Below, in pieces: positions 6,762 to 14,946 of a stretch of DNA of 45,028 nucleotides. Source of the stretch: Nocardia tenerifensis NBRC 101015 (GTDB taxonomy: Bacteria; Actinomycetota; Actinomycetes; Mycobacteriales; Mycobacteriaceae); assembly GCF_000308715.1 (NCBI RefSeq), contig NZ_BAGH01000602.1:1-45028 (forward strand), given 5' to 3'. The notes under the pieces were generated by a model. It saw only the letters and a list, made by a program, of their open reading frames with translations. It was not told the DNA's origin and did not search any database. The first letter of the stretch is position 1; each line of letters starts with the position of its first letter. The translations under genes were made by a program, and so were the position numbers.

Positions 6762-9266
6762 TCAGTCGGCCGCGATCGCCTCGACTACGTTCATGCGCGC
6801 CGCGCGTGTCGCGGGCGGCAGCGCACCCAGCGTGCACAACACGATGGCGACGCCGCCGTACACCAGAGCCAGGCCACCGACGCGGAACGTGATATCCACC
6901 GCCGTCGTGGTCGACATCGACACGGTGGCCAGGTAGTGCAGAGCGGTACCACAGAGCAGACCGATGGCTCCGCCGACCAGGCCGACTCCGCAGGCCTCGG
7001 CGATGACCGCCCGCGACATCATCCGCCGCGACGATCCGAGCGCGCGCAAGATGCCGATTTCGCGTCGGCGAGCGAGCACCGAAAGCATCAGAGTATTGGT
7101 CAACGCGACGGCGGCCAGCAACGCGATCACCCATTGCAGAGCCACTGTCATCGCCCCGACCTGCGCGATATTGCCCACGGCGCCGACGTAACCCGCTTCG
7201 CCGGTGAATACGTAGACCGAATCGGGCACCGCCGCTCGTACTCGAGTCGCCAGTTCAGCGGCGTCGCGATCTGGGGCCGCCCGCACCGCCAACTGGGTGG
7301 CGCCGGGGCGGGCGAACCATTCCTGCAATTGCCGCAGGCTCATCGCGATGGTGCCGCCCACCGGGGACAACACACTCACCACACCCAACAGCGTCGTTTC
7401 TCTGGCCCCGCCGGGCGTCGCGATCGGCACGCTGTCGCCCACCCCGTAGCCGAACCGTTCCGCGAGCTGGCGCGAGATCACTATGCCTTCGCCTCGAATT
7501 ACTCTGCGGCGCAACTCATCCGACATCAGGTGCGCGGTGACGCCGGCGGCCCCGTCGGCCAGGCCTTCGACCGAGACCCGGACGCCGTGTACCGACAGGA
7601 AGGCCCACTGCTCGGGTACCACCGCGGCGACCCCCGGCACGCGGGACACGGCGTCGGCAACGCCCTCGGGCAAGCTCGCGCCCGCCGGAAGGACGTCGCT
7701 GGGGCTGGTGGACACGACCACATCGACATCCCGTAGCCCCGCGAAACTGGCCTCGGCCGACGTGATCATGTTCGCCGTCGCACCGGAGCTGGCCACCCCC
7801 AGCGCCACCGCGGTGGCAACCGTGAGCATCATCGCCCAGGTCCGGCGGGGTGCCCGGCGCATGGCCGCCGCGGCCACCGGGCCCGCAGGACCGAGCCGGC
7901 CGGCGACCCGTGCCGACAACTCCGCGATCGGAGTCATGACCGCGACGCTGACCCCGAGCAGCCCGACCACGAACAACCCAGCGGCGGCGAACACCAGGGG
8001 ACTGTGCACGATTCGCGCCGCTACGAACGCCACCACCATCGCGAAGCCGCCGGCGATCGCGGCGACCGCCGCGAACCGGATCGGAATCTGCTCGGCGGCA
8101 ATGGTTTCCGCACTCTGCAACGCTTCGACCGGGGTGACCGTGAACACCTGCCGCACCGCGACCGCCGAGGCGGCCACCGCGGCGCCCACACAGGCCAGTA
8201 CGGCGACGGGCACGGCATACCACGGAAGGATGAACTCGATGCGGGCCGAGACCGCCTGGATCAGGAACGGCGGTAGCCGCCCGATCACGAAGCGTCCGAG
8301 CAGGATTCCGACCGGTGCTCCCAGCAGCCCGGCGACCAGGCCGAGCACCGCGGACTCGCTCAGCAGGTCCCGTACCATCATCGCCCGGCTTGCGCCCAGC
8401 GCGCGCAGAACCGCGATGGATCGCCTGCGCTCGGCGACGGTCATGCTGGCGACGTTGAATACCAGGAACGCGGCGACCACCAGTGAGACCGCCGAGACCA
8501 GCAGCGTGATACTGCGGGTCAGCGCGACCGCGTCGCCGGTCTGCGCGGTTCGCAGTCCTAGCCCGGACACCACGGCGCGGCCGGCGACCGCGTCCGTCAC
8601 CGCCTGCGTCACCGCGCGAGAATCGGCGTCTTGCCGTTTCACCACATAGATCAGGTCGACCCGGCCAGGCCGGTCGGCGATGCGCTGCGCCAGCGGCAGG
8701 GGGGCGATGACGAAATATCCTCCGTTGATCTGCTCGGCGGCCGCCCCGCCGACTACCGCGGCGACCCGTACGGTCGTGGCGCCGATCGGATACGGATCCC
8801 CTTCGCTCAGCCCCATCCGATCGCCCACCACGACCCCATTCGGAGTACGCAGCAGTGCCGATCCGAGCTGTACCTGGTCACCGACCGCGGCTTGGAGACG
8901 AGAGTGCAGAGCGGAGATGCGCGCGTCGGCGCCGAGCACTGTGATGCGCTGCGCGCCCGCGGGCAGCTGGATCTGCAGCATCGGTACGGCGGTCGCGACC
9001 CCGGGGGCCGCACCCACCGCGGAGACGATCTCCTCGCCGAACCCGGTGTCGGAGAGGCCGGATACCTGCAGATCGGCGGCCCCGGCGAGGCTCTCGGTCA
9101 GCCTGCTCACCGAGCCGGCCAGCGAACCATAGGTCCCCAGCACCGCCACCAGCAGTGCCGACGACGCGGCCAGCACCGCGACCACAGCGGCCACTCGTCC
9201 ACGGAACACCACGATCTGACGCATATTCAGGACACGCAACCGGCTCAGCACGCTGCCCAGGCTCAT
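6762..9266 (-). CDS. ABC transporter permease with two FtsX domains
   Basis: An 834-aa membrane protein of the MacB/LolCE/FtsX class. An N-terminal membrane segment (about residues 18-40) is followed by an extracytoplasmic domain and a first FtsX core with the typical AERRRSIAVLRALGASR loop. A second extracytoplasmic domain and a second FtsX core (LARRREIGILRALGSSRRM) complete the duplicated layout. ATG 9266 overlaps the stop of the ATPase gene (ATGA), so the two are translated together. In this operon it probably exports the polyketide or protects the cell envelope, which is inference from position. The next gene downstream starts after 41 bp. Confidence 0.9.
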   Translation of the reverse strand: MSLGSVLSRLRVLNMRQIVVFRGRVAAVVAVLAASSALLVAVLGTYGSLAGSVSRLTESLAGAADLQVSGLSDTGFGEEIVSAVGAAPGVATAVPMLQIQLPAGAQRITVLGADARISALHSRLQAAVGDQVQLGSALLRTPNGVVVGDRMGLSEGDPYPIGATTVRVAAVVGGAAAEQINGGYFVIAPLPLAQRIADRPGRVDLIYVVKRQDADSRAVTQAVTDAVAGRAVVSGLGLRTAQTGDAVALTRSITLLVSAVSLVVAAFLVFNVASMTVAERRRSIAVLRALGASRAMMVRDLLSESAVLGLVAGLLGAPVGILLGRFVIGRLPPFLIQAVSARIEFILPWYAVPVAVLACVGAAVAASAVAVRQVFTVTPVEALQSAETIAAEQIPIRFAAVAAIAGGFAMVVAFVAARIVHSPLVFAAAGLFVVGLLGVSVAVMTPIAELSARVAGRLGPAGPVAAAAMRRAPRRTWAMMLTVATAVALGVASSGATANMITSAEASFAGLRDVDVVVSTSPSDVLPAGASLPEGVADAVSRVPGVAAVVPEQWAFLSVHGVRVSVEGLADGAAGVTAHLMSDELRRRVIRGEGIVISRQLAERFGYGVGDSVPIATPGGARETTLLGVVSVLSPVGGTIAMSLRQLQEWFARPGATQLAVRAAPDRDAAELATRVRAAVPDSVYVFTGEAGYVGAVGNIAQVGAMTVALQWVIALLAAVALTNTLMLSVLARRREIGILRALGSSRRMMSRAVIAEACGVGLVGGAIGLLCGTALHYLATVSMSTTTAVDITFRVGGLALVYGGVAIVLCTLGALPPATRAARMNVVEAIAAD

Positions 9267-9979
9267 CGCGCCACCTCCGCGGCCACTGCGTCGGCCGAGC
9301 GCGTATCCGCTCGAATCTTGCCGTCGACCAACGACACCCGACGGTCGGCCCACTCCGCCGCGGTGCGGTCGTGGGTGACCATGACCACCAGCCGAGGCGC
9401 CGCGGTGTCCTTCGCCAAAGCCCCGAGCACGTCGAGGACTTCGCGTCCGGTCTTGGAGTCCAGGTTCCCGGTCGGCTCGTCGGCGAGTATCACCGGCGGA
9501 TCCATCATCAACGCCCGTGCTACGGCGACCCGCTGCATCTGTCCTCCGGAGAGCTCGGCGGGGCGATGTTCGGCTCGATCGCCGAGACCGACCGACTCGA
9601 GCGAGCGCGTCGCCGCGGGTCGTGCCCGCGCCAGGCTCTGCCCACCGAGCAGTGCGGGCACCGCGACGTTTTCCCAGGCGGTCAGCGTCGGCAGCAGGTT
9701 GAAGAACTGAAAGACGAAACCGACTCTGCGCAAACGGAATTCCGACTGTGCCCGATCGCCGAGACCGCCGATCTCGGCTCCGTCGAACCGCACCGACCCG
9801 GAGCTGGGTGTGTCCAGTGCGCCGAGGATGTGTAACAGGGTGCTCTTACCTGCCCCGGAGGGTCCGGTCACGGCTACGAACTCCCCCGCGTCCAGCGCCA
9901 GGTCAATGCCGTCCAACGCACGCACGTCGGCGCCGCCCACTCGGTAGACGCGCTCGACCTCTCGCAGTTCCAGCAGCAT
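9263..9979 (-). CDS. ABC transporter ATP-binding protein (MacB/LolD type)
   Basis: A 238-aa ATPase partner of the FtsX permease that follows it with a 4-bp overlap. Walker A is GPSGAGKST, the Q-loop is in FVFQFFNLLP, the signature is LSGGQMQRVAVARAL, Walker B is VILADEPTGNLD and the H-loop is VTHD. The start at 9979 has GAGGAGG four bases upstream. These ATPases drive mechanotransmission-type efflux or envelope remodelling rather than substrate passage through the membrane. It sits in the middle of the polyketide operon and is likely part of self-resistance or export. Confidence 0.93.
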   Translation of the reverse strand: MLLELREVERVYRVGGADVRALDGIDLALDAGEFVAVTGPSGAGKSTLLHILGALDTPSSGSVRFDGAEIGGLGDRAQSEFRLRRVGFVFQFFNLLPTLTAWENVAVPALLGGQSLARARPAATRSLESVGLGDRAEHRPAELSGGQMQRVAVARALMMDPPVILADEPTGNLDSKTGREVLDVLGALAKDTAAPRLVVMVTHDRTAAEWADRRVSLVDGKIRADTRSADAVAAEVAR

Positions 9980-9988
9980 GAACCCTCC

Positions 9989-10429
9989 TCATCCTCGGCG
10001 ATGCCGGTTCGCGACCCGCCTGTGCCACAGCCACAACAGCGGCATCCCGGCCAGTTCCGCGGCCCATGCCCCGACGAACACCGGGTGCGGACGCCCGCGC
10101 CGGCCGACCCGGACGGTGCGGGCCAGGCCGCCGACGAAGGCCGTGCCCAGCAGGACAGTCATCAACTCGGACTTCTCCTCGATACGCGGCACGGCCGCGA
10201 CCGCTCCGACGCCACTGGCGAACCAGAACGCGTTGACGAACGCGAACTGATTGTCGATCGACGCGGGTACTGCGCCACCGCCGGGAATTCCCTGCGGGCC
10301 CTTCACCATTCCGTACAGTCCGGTCGACAGCGGTAACACCGCGCCGGCACCCATCACGAGTTGCAATGCACGCCGTCCGCTCAGTGTTCGCCGTACCGCG
10401 GACAAGCCCTGGCCCTCGGTCGCGGTCAT
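9989..10429 (-). CDS. Small membrane protein, DUF4345-like
   Basis: A 146-aa protein with four hydrophobic segments (around residues 22-42, 65-83, 92-108 and 120-135). A conserved-looking stretch in the second half (IDNQFAFVNAFWFASGVGAV) resembles DUF4345 membrane proteins. No catalytic motif is evident. The start at 10429 overlaps the aromatase/cyclase stop (ATGA), and the ABC ATPase begins 9 bp after the stop, so it belongs to the operon. Function unknown. Its neighbours suggest a membrane role connected with export or with the prenyltransferase. Confidence 0.7.
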   Translation of the reverse strand: MTATEGQGLSAVRRTLSGRRALQLVMGAGAVLPLSTGLYGMVKGPQGIPGGGAVPASIDNQFAFVNAFWFASGVGAVAAVPRIEEKSELMTVLLGTAFVGGLARTVRVGRRGRPHPVFVGAWAAELAGMPLLWLWHRRVANRHRRG

Positions 10430-11361
10430 ATCCGGCTCCCTTCGGCGAACTGTCGCGCGGCACGCAAGGTCGCACCGCTGTTGCCTCGCAGAGCCTCGGT
10501 GACGAACGCACGCGCATCGGCGACGGTCGCCGCGGATCCGAGCACATCGGTGACCTTCGGGGCGGCGATCCGCACGGTATGGCCTGCGGTGGCCCGCACG
10601 CCGGACGGGCCGTCGGACACCGTCCACCAGCCGAGGTGCAGCGACATCAGCGCGGGCAGCACCGTCTGCTTGTAGACGATTCGCTCGTTGGGAAAACACA
10701 CTCGAACGGACTCGGTGCTGTGCGTCGAGCCGTCGCGGGTGCGGGTGTCCATGCGCAGGGCTTGCACACCGCCGCCGAGCTCGCGGCACTCCGACACGAC
10801 GACATGCGGCAGACGCCGCGACCATTCGGCCCCGGCCGCCAGAAACTCGTACACCGAATCTCGATCGGCGTCGATGTGGATCGTGTCTTCGATGGTGAAC
10901 TGCGATTCCTCGTCGTCTGCCGCGAAAAAGGCCGCCAGCGAGGCCAATTCGCTCGTACTGTTGCGTTCGACCGCGGTAGCGATCCACTGCGTGGCGGCCG
11001 GATCGTCGTCGACCGCACGAAAATGGTGATCCAGCCGAACCCGGCACGTGCCCACCGCGGTGGACTCGACCTGCCAGCTGCCGCCCATCGCGGCAACCGG
11101 TGCCGCCGACCGCTCCTGCCGGAAATCGATGCGGCGTTGCGCCAGGTCGAAGTCGCGGCGCGAGGTCCAACTCTTGACACTGTCATTCGCCGTCGCCCAA
11201 ATACGAAGGCGTTCCATGGATTTCGACTTCTCCAACACCTCGACATGCACGGTCGGCGCGAAGAGACAGGGCCAGTCGGCGGCGTGCGCGAGCGCCGCGT
11301 ACACCTGGTCGGCCGGGGCGTCGACCTCGACGTCGTGCCGGGTCGTGTGGTTCGTTGTCAC
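10426..11361 (-). CDS. Didomain polyketide aromatase/cyclase (ActVII type)
   Basis: A 311-aa protein made of two START/Bet v1-like helix-grip domains, roughly residues 5-150 and 155-300, each opening with a V..PA..VY or I.AD.DSVYEFL pattern. The length and two-domain organisation match ActVII-type aromatase/cyclases, which close and aromatise the first ring of C9-reduced polyketides. This fits the ActIII-like ketoreductase in the same operon. The GTG start at 11361 overlaps the CLF stop (GTGA), and the stop overlaps the DUF4345-like gene. I infer first-ring cyclisation. The precise regiochemistry is not visible. Confidence 0.88.
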   Translation of the reverse strand: MTTNHTTRHDVEVDAPADQVYAALAHAADWPCLFAPTVHVEVLEKSKSMERLRIWATANDSVKSWTSRRDFDLAQRRIDFRQERSAAPVAAMGGSWQVESTAVGTCRVRLDHHFRAVDDDPAATQWIATAVERNSTSELASLAAFFAADDEESQFTIEDTIHIDADRDSVYEFLAAGAEWSRRLPHVVVSECRELGGGVQALRMDTRTRDGSTHSTESVRVCFPNERIVYKQTVLPALMSLHLGWWTVSDGPSGVRATAGHTVRIAAPKVTDVLGSAATVADARAFVTEALRGNSGATLRAARQFAEGSRI

Positions 11362-12590
11362 AGCTGTCCTTCCGGTGACTCCGTCTGCTCGGCGGCCACG
11401 ACGACCGCGGAGTTGAACCCGCCGTGGCCGCGGGCCAGCACCAGCGCCGCCCGCACCGGCCGCCGCCGCAGGCTGGTCACCAGGTCGATGCGGTAGGCCG
11501 GCGCGGCGACCGACCGCACCGTCGGCGGAATGACGGCGTCGCGGATCGACAGCAATGCCGCGACAACATCGAGCGGGCCGCCACCACTGCCGAGTCGCCC
11601 GGTCATCGTCTTCGGGACGGTGACCGGGACGCCGTACGGACCGAACACGTCACAGAGGGCGGCGGCCTCGTGCCGATCGGCGTCCGGCGACGCCGCACCG
11701 TCGGCGAACACCACGTCGATGTCGGCCGGCTCGAGTTCGGCGTCGGCCAGCGCCAGCCGCATCGCGGTCGCCAGTCCCGGCGGGCGATCACTGCCCGGCC
11801 GTGGGTCGAAGGTGGCCGCGTACCCGGCGAGCCTGCCGTAGACGCGCGGCACCGCTCGGCGCCGAGCCGCCGCGGCGTCCTCCAGCACCAGCATCGCGCC
11901 GCCTTCGCCGGGCACGTAACCGCTTGCGTCGGCATCGAAGGGCCGATACGCGCGGTCCGGGTCGTCGGCCCGGCTCAGCCGGTCGTCGGCCAGGTGCGCG
12001 GCCCAACCCCACGGACACAACGAGCTGTCGGTACCGCCCGACAATGCCAGTTCCGCACCACGCCGCAGTTGCCTGCGCGACTGCGCGAGCGCGTCGAGAC
12101 CGCCCGCGTGGTCGGAGACCACCACGCCGGTCGGTCCGCGCAGATCGTGCCGAATAGCTATCTGCCCGGTGTTCACCGCGTAGAACCAGGCGAAGGACTG
12201 GAACGCGCTCACGTGATCGCTGCCCTGGCTCCACAGATTCTGCAGTTCTCGCTGTCCGAACTCGTAACCGCCGGAGGTCGCTGCCGTGACGACACCGACC
12301 CTGTCGCGGTCGGCGACGGACGGATCGTAGGCGGCGTCCGCCAGCGCGGCCTCGGCCGCGACCAGGGCGAAACGGGTCATTCGATCGGTTTGTGGCAACA
12401 ACCGCGCCGGCACGGCCCCCTCGGCGTCGAAATCATTGATCTCCCCGGCACATCGGGCCGGATATCGATCGGTGTCGAACGCGGTGAGCCTGCCGATCGC
12501 GCTGTCCCCGCCACAGCACGCGGCCCAAAAGCTCTCGACGTCCAGACCGTTGGGCGCGATCACGCCGACGCCGGTGAACACCGTGGTCAC
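11358..12590 (-). CDS. Chain length factor (KS-beta) with His in place of the conserved Gln
   Basis: A 410-aa ketosynthase-like subunit that pairs with KS-alpha and sets chain length. It shares long stretches with ActI-ORF2: DPDRAYRPFDADASGYVPGEGG, VVFADGAASP, VPKTMTGRLGSGGGPLDVV and LARGHGGFNSA (given here as separate short motifs). The position occupied by active-site Cys in KS, and by a near-invariant Gln in CLFs, reads VVSDHAGGLDAL, with CAC (His161) at 12108-12110. The GTG start at 12590 is chosen over upstream codons because it overlaps the cyclase stop (GTGA) and gives the family length. It lies 4.5 kb from KS-alpha, an unusual separation. Confidence 0.93.
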   Translation of the reverse strand: MTTVFTGVGVIAPNGLDVESFWAACCGGDSAIGRLTAFDTDRYPARCAGEINDFDAEGAVPARLLPQTDRMTRFALVAAEAALADAAYDPSVADRDRVGVVTAATSGGYEFGQRELQNLWSQGSDHVSAFQSFAWFYAVNTGQIAIRHDLRGPTGVVVSDHAGGLDALAQSRRQLRRGAELALSGGTDSSLCPWGWAAHLADDRLSRADDPDRAYRPFDADASGYVPGEGGAMLVLEDAAAARRRAVPRVYGRLAGYAATFDPRPGSDRPPGLATAMRLALADAELEPADIDVVFADGAASPDADRHEAAALCDVFGPYGVPVTVPKTMTGRLGSGGGPLDVVAALLSIRDAVIPPTVRSVAAPAYRIDLVTSLRRRPVRAALVLARGHGGFNSAVVVAAEQTESPEGQL

Positions 12591-12910
12591 GACGCCGACC
12601 AGTGGTAGAAGCGGGTGGCCATGGCGTCGGCGGGCGTTCGCCAATTCTGGTCGTACGCGGTGATGTACGGACGCAGATCGGCGCTGATCCGCACGAAACG
12701 CTCATCCCGTTTGGCCGCCTCGATGCGGTCGGTACCGTGGTCGGACTCGAAGTCCTGCAGATGGAAGTACAGACCTTGATAGGTGAACAGCTCACGCCGT
12801 CTGGTGCCCATCACACGCGGCATATCGGTGCTGTCGAAGTCGGCGAATATGGTGGCGACCCGGGCCGCCGACGCCGGATCCATCTTGGCGACAATGAGAC
12901 TACTGAACAC
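12587..12910 (-). CDS. TcmI-family polyketide cyclase
   Basis: A 107-aa protein of the TcmI/WhiE-ORFVII ferredoxin-like cyclase family, which guides later ring closure of aromatic polyketides. The typical opening LIVAKMDPASAARVATIFADFD and the central LFTYQGLYFHLQDFES are visible (each under twenty residues in its conserved core). The GTG start at 12910 is preceded by AAGGAAG at good spacing, and the stop overlaps the CLF start. With the didomain aromatase it gives the operon two cyclisation activities, consistent with a tri- or tetracyclic product. Confidence 0.88.
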   Translation of the reverse strand: MFSSLIVAKMDPASAARVATIFADFDSTDMPRVMGTRRRELFTYQGLYFHLQDFESDHGTDRIEAAKRDERFVRISADLRPYITAYDQNWRTPADAMATRFYHWSAS

Positions 12911-12954
12911 GCGAATACTTCCTTGTGGAGATGATCCCGTCCTGCGTTGCCGCG

Positions 12955-13575
12955 TCAGGGCTTACGGGTCAGGCGGTACCACTGTGGTGCGGCATCCGCC
13001 GCATGCGGACCGGGCACCGAACTCTCTGCGGTAGAGCCGATTTCGTCGACATGCCAGCCCGGAAGATGGCGTTCGAGGTCGATACGCCCCGCACCGTGCG
13101 GCGTCGGCCCACGACGTCCCGGCGCGAAGGCGAACAACAGCATCGTTGCTCCGGGCTGGGTGAGCGCGGTGATCTCGGCGCCGTACCGCTGCCGTTGGCG
13201 TGCCCCGAGACCATGGAAGCACCCGATGTCGAGCAGCAGCCGGTAGTCGCGGCGGGCCGCCGACGGCAGCGTCCGACGCAGGTCGGTGACGTCTGCCCGA
13301 TGGAATTCCACGGGGAGACGACGCGTTTCGGCTAGTTCCCTGGCCCGCCGTAGCGCCGGCGCCGCCGTGTCGATGCCGCACGACCGCCACCCGCGCTCGG
13401 CCAGCTGCAAGACGTACTCTCCTGTGCCGCAGCCGATGTCGAGCGCCGAGCTGCCTTCCGGATGGGCCAGTTCCTCGGTGCGCAGTAGTGCGCCGAGGCG
13501 GCCGGCGAGCACGGGCCGAGCCCGCTCCCACGGCGTGAAACCGACCCGGTACAACAGTGCGTACGGTATCGCCAT
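12955..13575 (-). CDS. SAM-dependent methyltransferase
   Basis: A 206-aa class I methyltransferase. Motif I, ALDIGCGTGEYV, binds S-adenosylmethionine, the acidic residue ending strand 2 is in CGIDTA, and a post-I region HRADVTDLRR follows. The fold is complete but short, with no extra substrate domain, so it resembles small C- or O-methyltransferases rather than the dimeric O-methyltransferases common in aromatic polyketide clusters. ATG 13575 has a very strong AGGAGGAGG ribosome site. It probably methylates the polyketide or its starter. The site is unknown. Confidence 0.85.
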   Translation of the reverse strand: MAIPYALLYRVGFTPWERARPVLAGRLGALLRTEELAHPEGSSALDIGCGTGEYVLQLAERGWRSCGIDTAAPALRRARELAETRRLPVEFHRADVTDLRRTLPSAARRDYRLLLDIGCFHGLGARQRQRYGAEITALTQPGATMLLFAFAPGRRGPTPHGAGRIDLERHLPGWHVDEIGSTAESSVPGPHAADAAPQWYRLTRKP

Positions 13576-13620
13576 TCGAATTGCCTCCTCCTATCGCGAT
13601 CTCCGGCCGGCCGCGCGCTC

Positions 13621-13971
13621 TCAGTCCACCCGCCGCGCCGCGACCACCGCATCAGTGGTGAACTGCTGCACGGTGCCGTCCCTGCCATAGATTTCGGCGG
13701 TGCCGGTGCCCGAGTACGTTGTGTCGTTCAGTTCGGCCACGACTTCGATATCGACATGAGAAAACGGCAGATCTGAACTGTCGAGGTCTTCTCTGATCCG
13801 GTAGCCGAAGCGATGGCCGCCGTCGGCCGACCACTTTCCGGTGCCCGCGCTGACCGGCGTAGTAAGCACCACCGTGCCGTCCAGGCCGAAGGCGATGGTG
13901 AACGGATCGGCCCGGCCGTCGTGGGTCGCGGTTCCGGTCCATACCCCCACCGGGGTCGGTTGCTCGGACAT
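13621..13971 (-). CDS. Small beta-rich (lipocalin-like) protein, possible independent internal product
   Basis: The last 116 codons of the acyltransferase frame begin with ATG 13971, which has AAGGAG seven bases upstream, better than most ribosome sites here. The sequence alternates short hydrophobic strands with turns (GVWTGTATHDG, TVVLTTPVSAGTGKWSADGG, HVDIEVVAELNDTTYSGTG), as in a small lipocalin-like barrel. I do not recognise a named family. The context suggests an accessory cyclase or binding protein for the polyketide. It could be made free, fused to the acyltransferase, or both. Confidence 0.6.
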   Translation of the reverse strand: MSEQPTPVGVWTGTATHDGRADPFTIAFGLDGTVVLTTPVSAGTGKWSADGGHRFGYRIREDLDSSDLPFSHVDIEVVAELNDTTYSGTGTAEIYGRDGTVQQFTTDAVVAARRVD

Positions 13972-14946
13972 CTCGTCACTCCTTTTTCCACTGTGCGCCT
14001 GTAGATTTCGTGCCGATCGCGGATCGCGAACGGCGGCAAGTACTTCGGCCGAGCCGACGACCCGGCGTCGCCCGGCACGCACGGCCGGGTGGGTGCGGGC
14101 GTGCACCGCGAGTCCCGCGCCGGGCCCGGTATCGGTCAGCACCGCATCGGTGCTCATCAAGAGATCCGACAAGGCGTGCCAGAACAGCACCGGCACGGCG
14201 ACCTGTCCTGCCCAGAACTCCGGTCGTACCGCCTCCCGCGCTCGAACTCGCCGACCGGTGCGTCCAGACCACAGCGGTATCGACGGAACCGCAGGCACCT
14301 CAGCCGCGACGGCGGCTTCGAGCTCCGCGGCGACCGCGGTCATGCCCGGACTGTGCCAAGGCTGCCGCGCACCGATCCGGCGCACCGTGAATCCGCCTGC
14401 GCGCAGCGCGGATTCGACGGCCGCCAATTCGACCTCGGGACCGGCGAGCATCGTCCGGCGCGGCGCGTTCACCGCGGCGACGCACACGCCCGCACGCCGC
14501 CACTGCGGCGACAGGCGAGACCGCACTTGTCCGGGGGTCGCCGAGACCACGGACATGCCGCCGGCGGGCGCTCGGTCCATGGCGCGCGAACGTGCGTCGA
14601 CGATGCGGGCGGCCGCCACGAGGTCGAACACCCCGGCCAGGGTCGCGGCCGCCAATTCACCGATGCTGTGGCCCAACAGCGCGACGATCCGCAGATTCGA
14701 ACGAAGCACCATGACGCCGAAGGCGTATCCCACCGCGAACAGCAGCGGCTGGGCGATCCGGCCGTCATCCAGGTCCGGACTACCCGACAACCACCGTCGC
14801 CGCACCAACGCGCCGTCGCCGAGCAGTGCCAGGAACTCGTCGACGGCGTCCGCGAAGACGGGCTCGACCCCGTACAAGTCCCATGCCATGCCGACGTGCT
14901 GGCTGCCCTGCCCCGGTAGCAGGAGCGCGATCTCACGAACGGTCAC
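13621..14946 (-). CDS. Second acyltransferase (FabD-like) fused in frame to a small beta-rich domain
   Basis: A 441-aa frame. Residues 1 to about 325 form an acyl-CoA:ACP transacylase: LLLPGQGSQHVGMA, the nucleophile in ALLGHSIGELAAA, a retained Arg in VDARSRAMD that in FabD binds a malonyl carboxylate, and the catalytic His in RQPWHSPGM. With no stop codon the frame continues into a 116-residue domain that has its own ATG and ribosome site (13621-13971). The GTG at 14946 overlaps the stop of the first acyltransferase (GTGA). Extra acyltransferases in type II PKS loci, such as ZhuC of R1128, are linked to non-acetate starter units, so this may select or edit the starter. That is inference. 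Confidence 0.82.
   Translation of the reverse strand: MTVREIALLLPGQGSQHVGMAWDLYGVEPVFADAVDEFLALLGDGALVRRRWLSGSPDLDDGRIAQPLLFAVGYAFGVMVLRSNLRIVALLGHSIGELAAATLAGVFDLVAAARIVDARSRAMDRAPAGGMSVVSATPGQVRSRLSPQWRRAGVCVAAVNAPRRTMLAGPEVELAAVESALRAGGFTVRRIGARQPWHSPGMTAVAAELEAAVAAEVPAVPSIPLWSGRTGRRVRAREAVRPEFWAGQVAVPVLFWHALSDLLMSTDAVLTDTGPGAGLAVHARTHPAVRAGRRRVVGSAEVLAAVRDPRSARNLQAHSGKRSDEMSEQPTPVGVWTGTATHDGRADPFTIAFGLDGTVVLTTPVSAGTGKWSADGGHRFGYRIREDLDSSDLPFSHVDIEVVAELNDTTYSGTGTAEIYGRDGTVQQFTTDAVVAARRVD

Noticed and set aside
7483..8649. Long plus-strand frame opposite the FtsX permease
   Set aside because: Thr/Ala/Arg-rich translation without any family signal. The opposite strand is an unambiguous permease.
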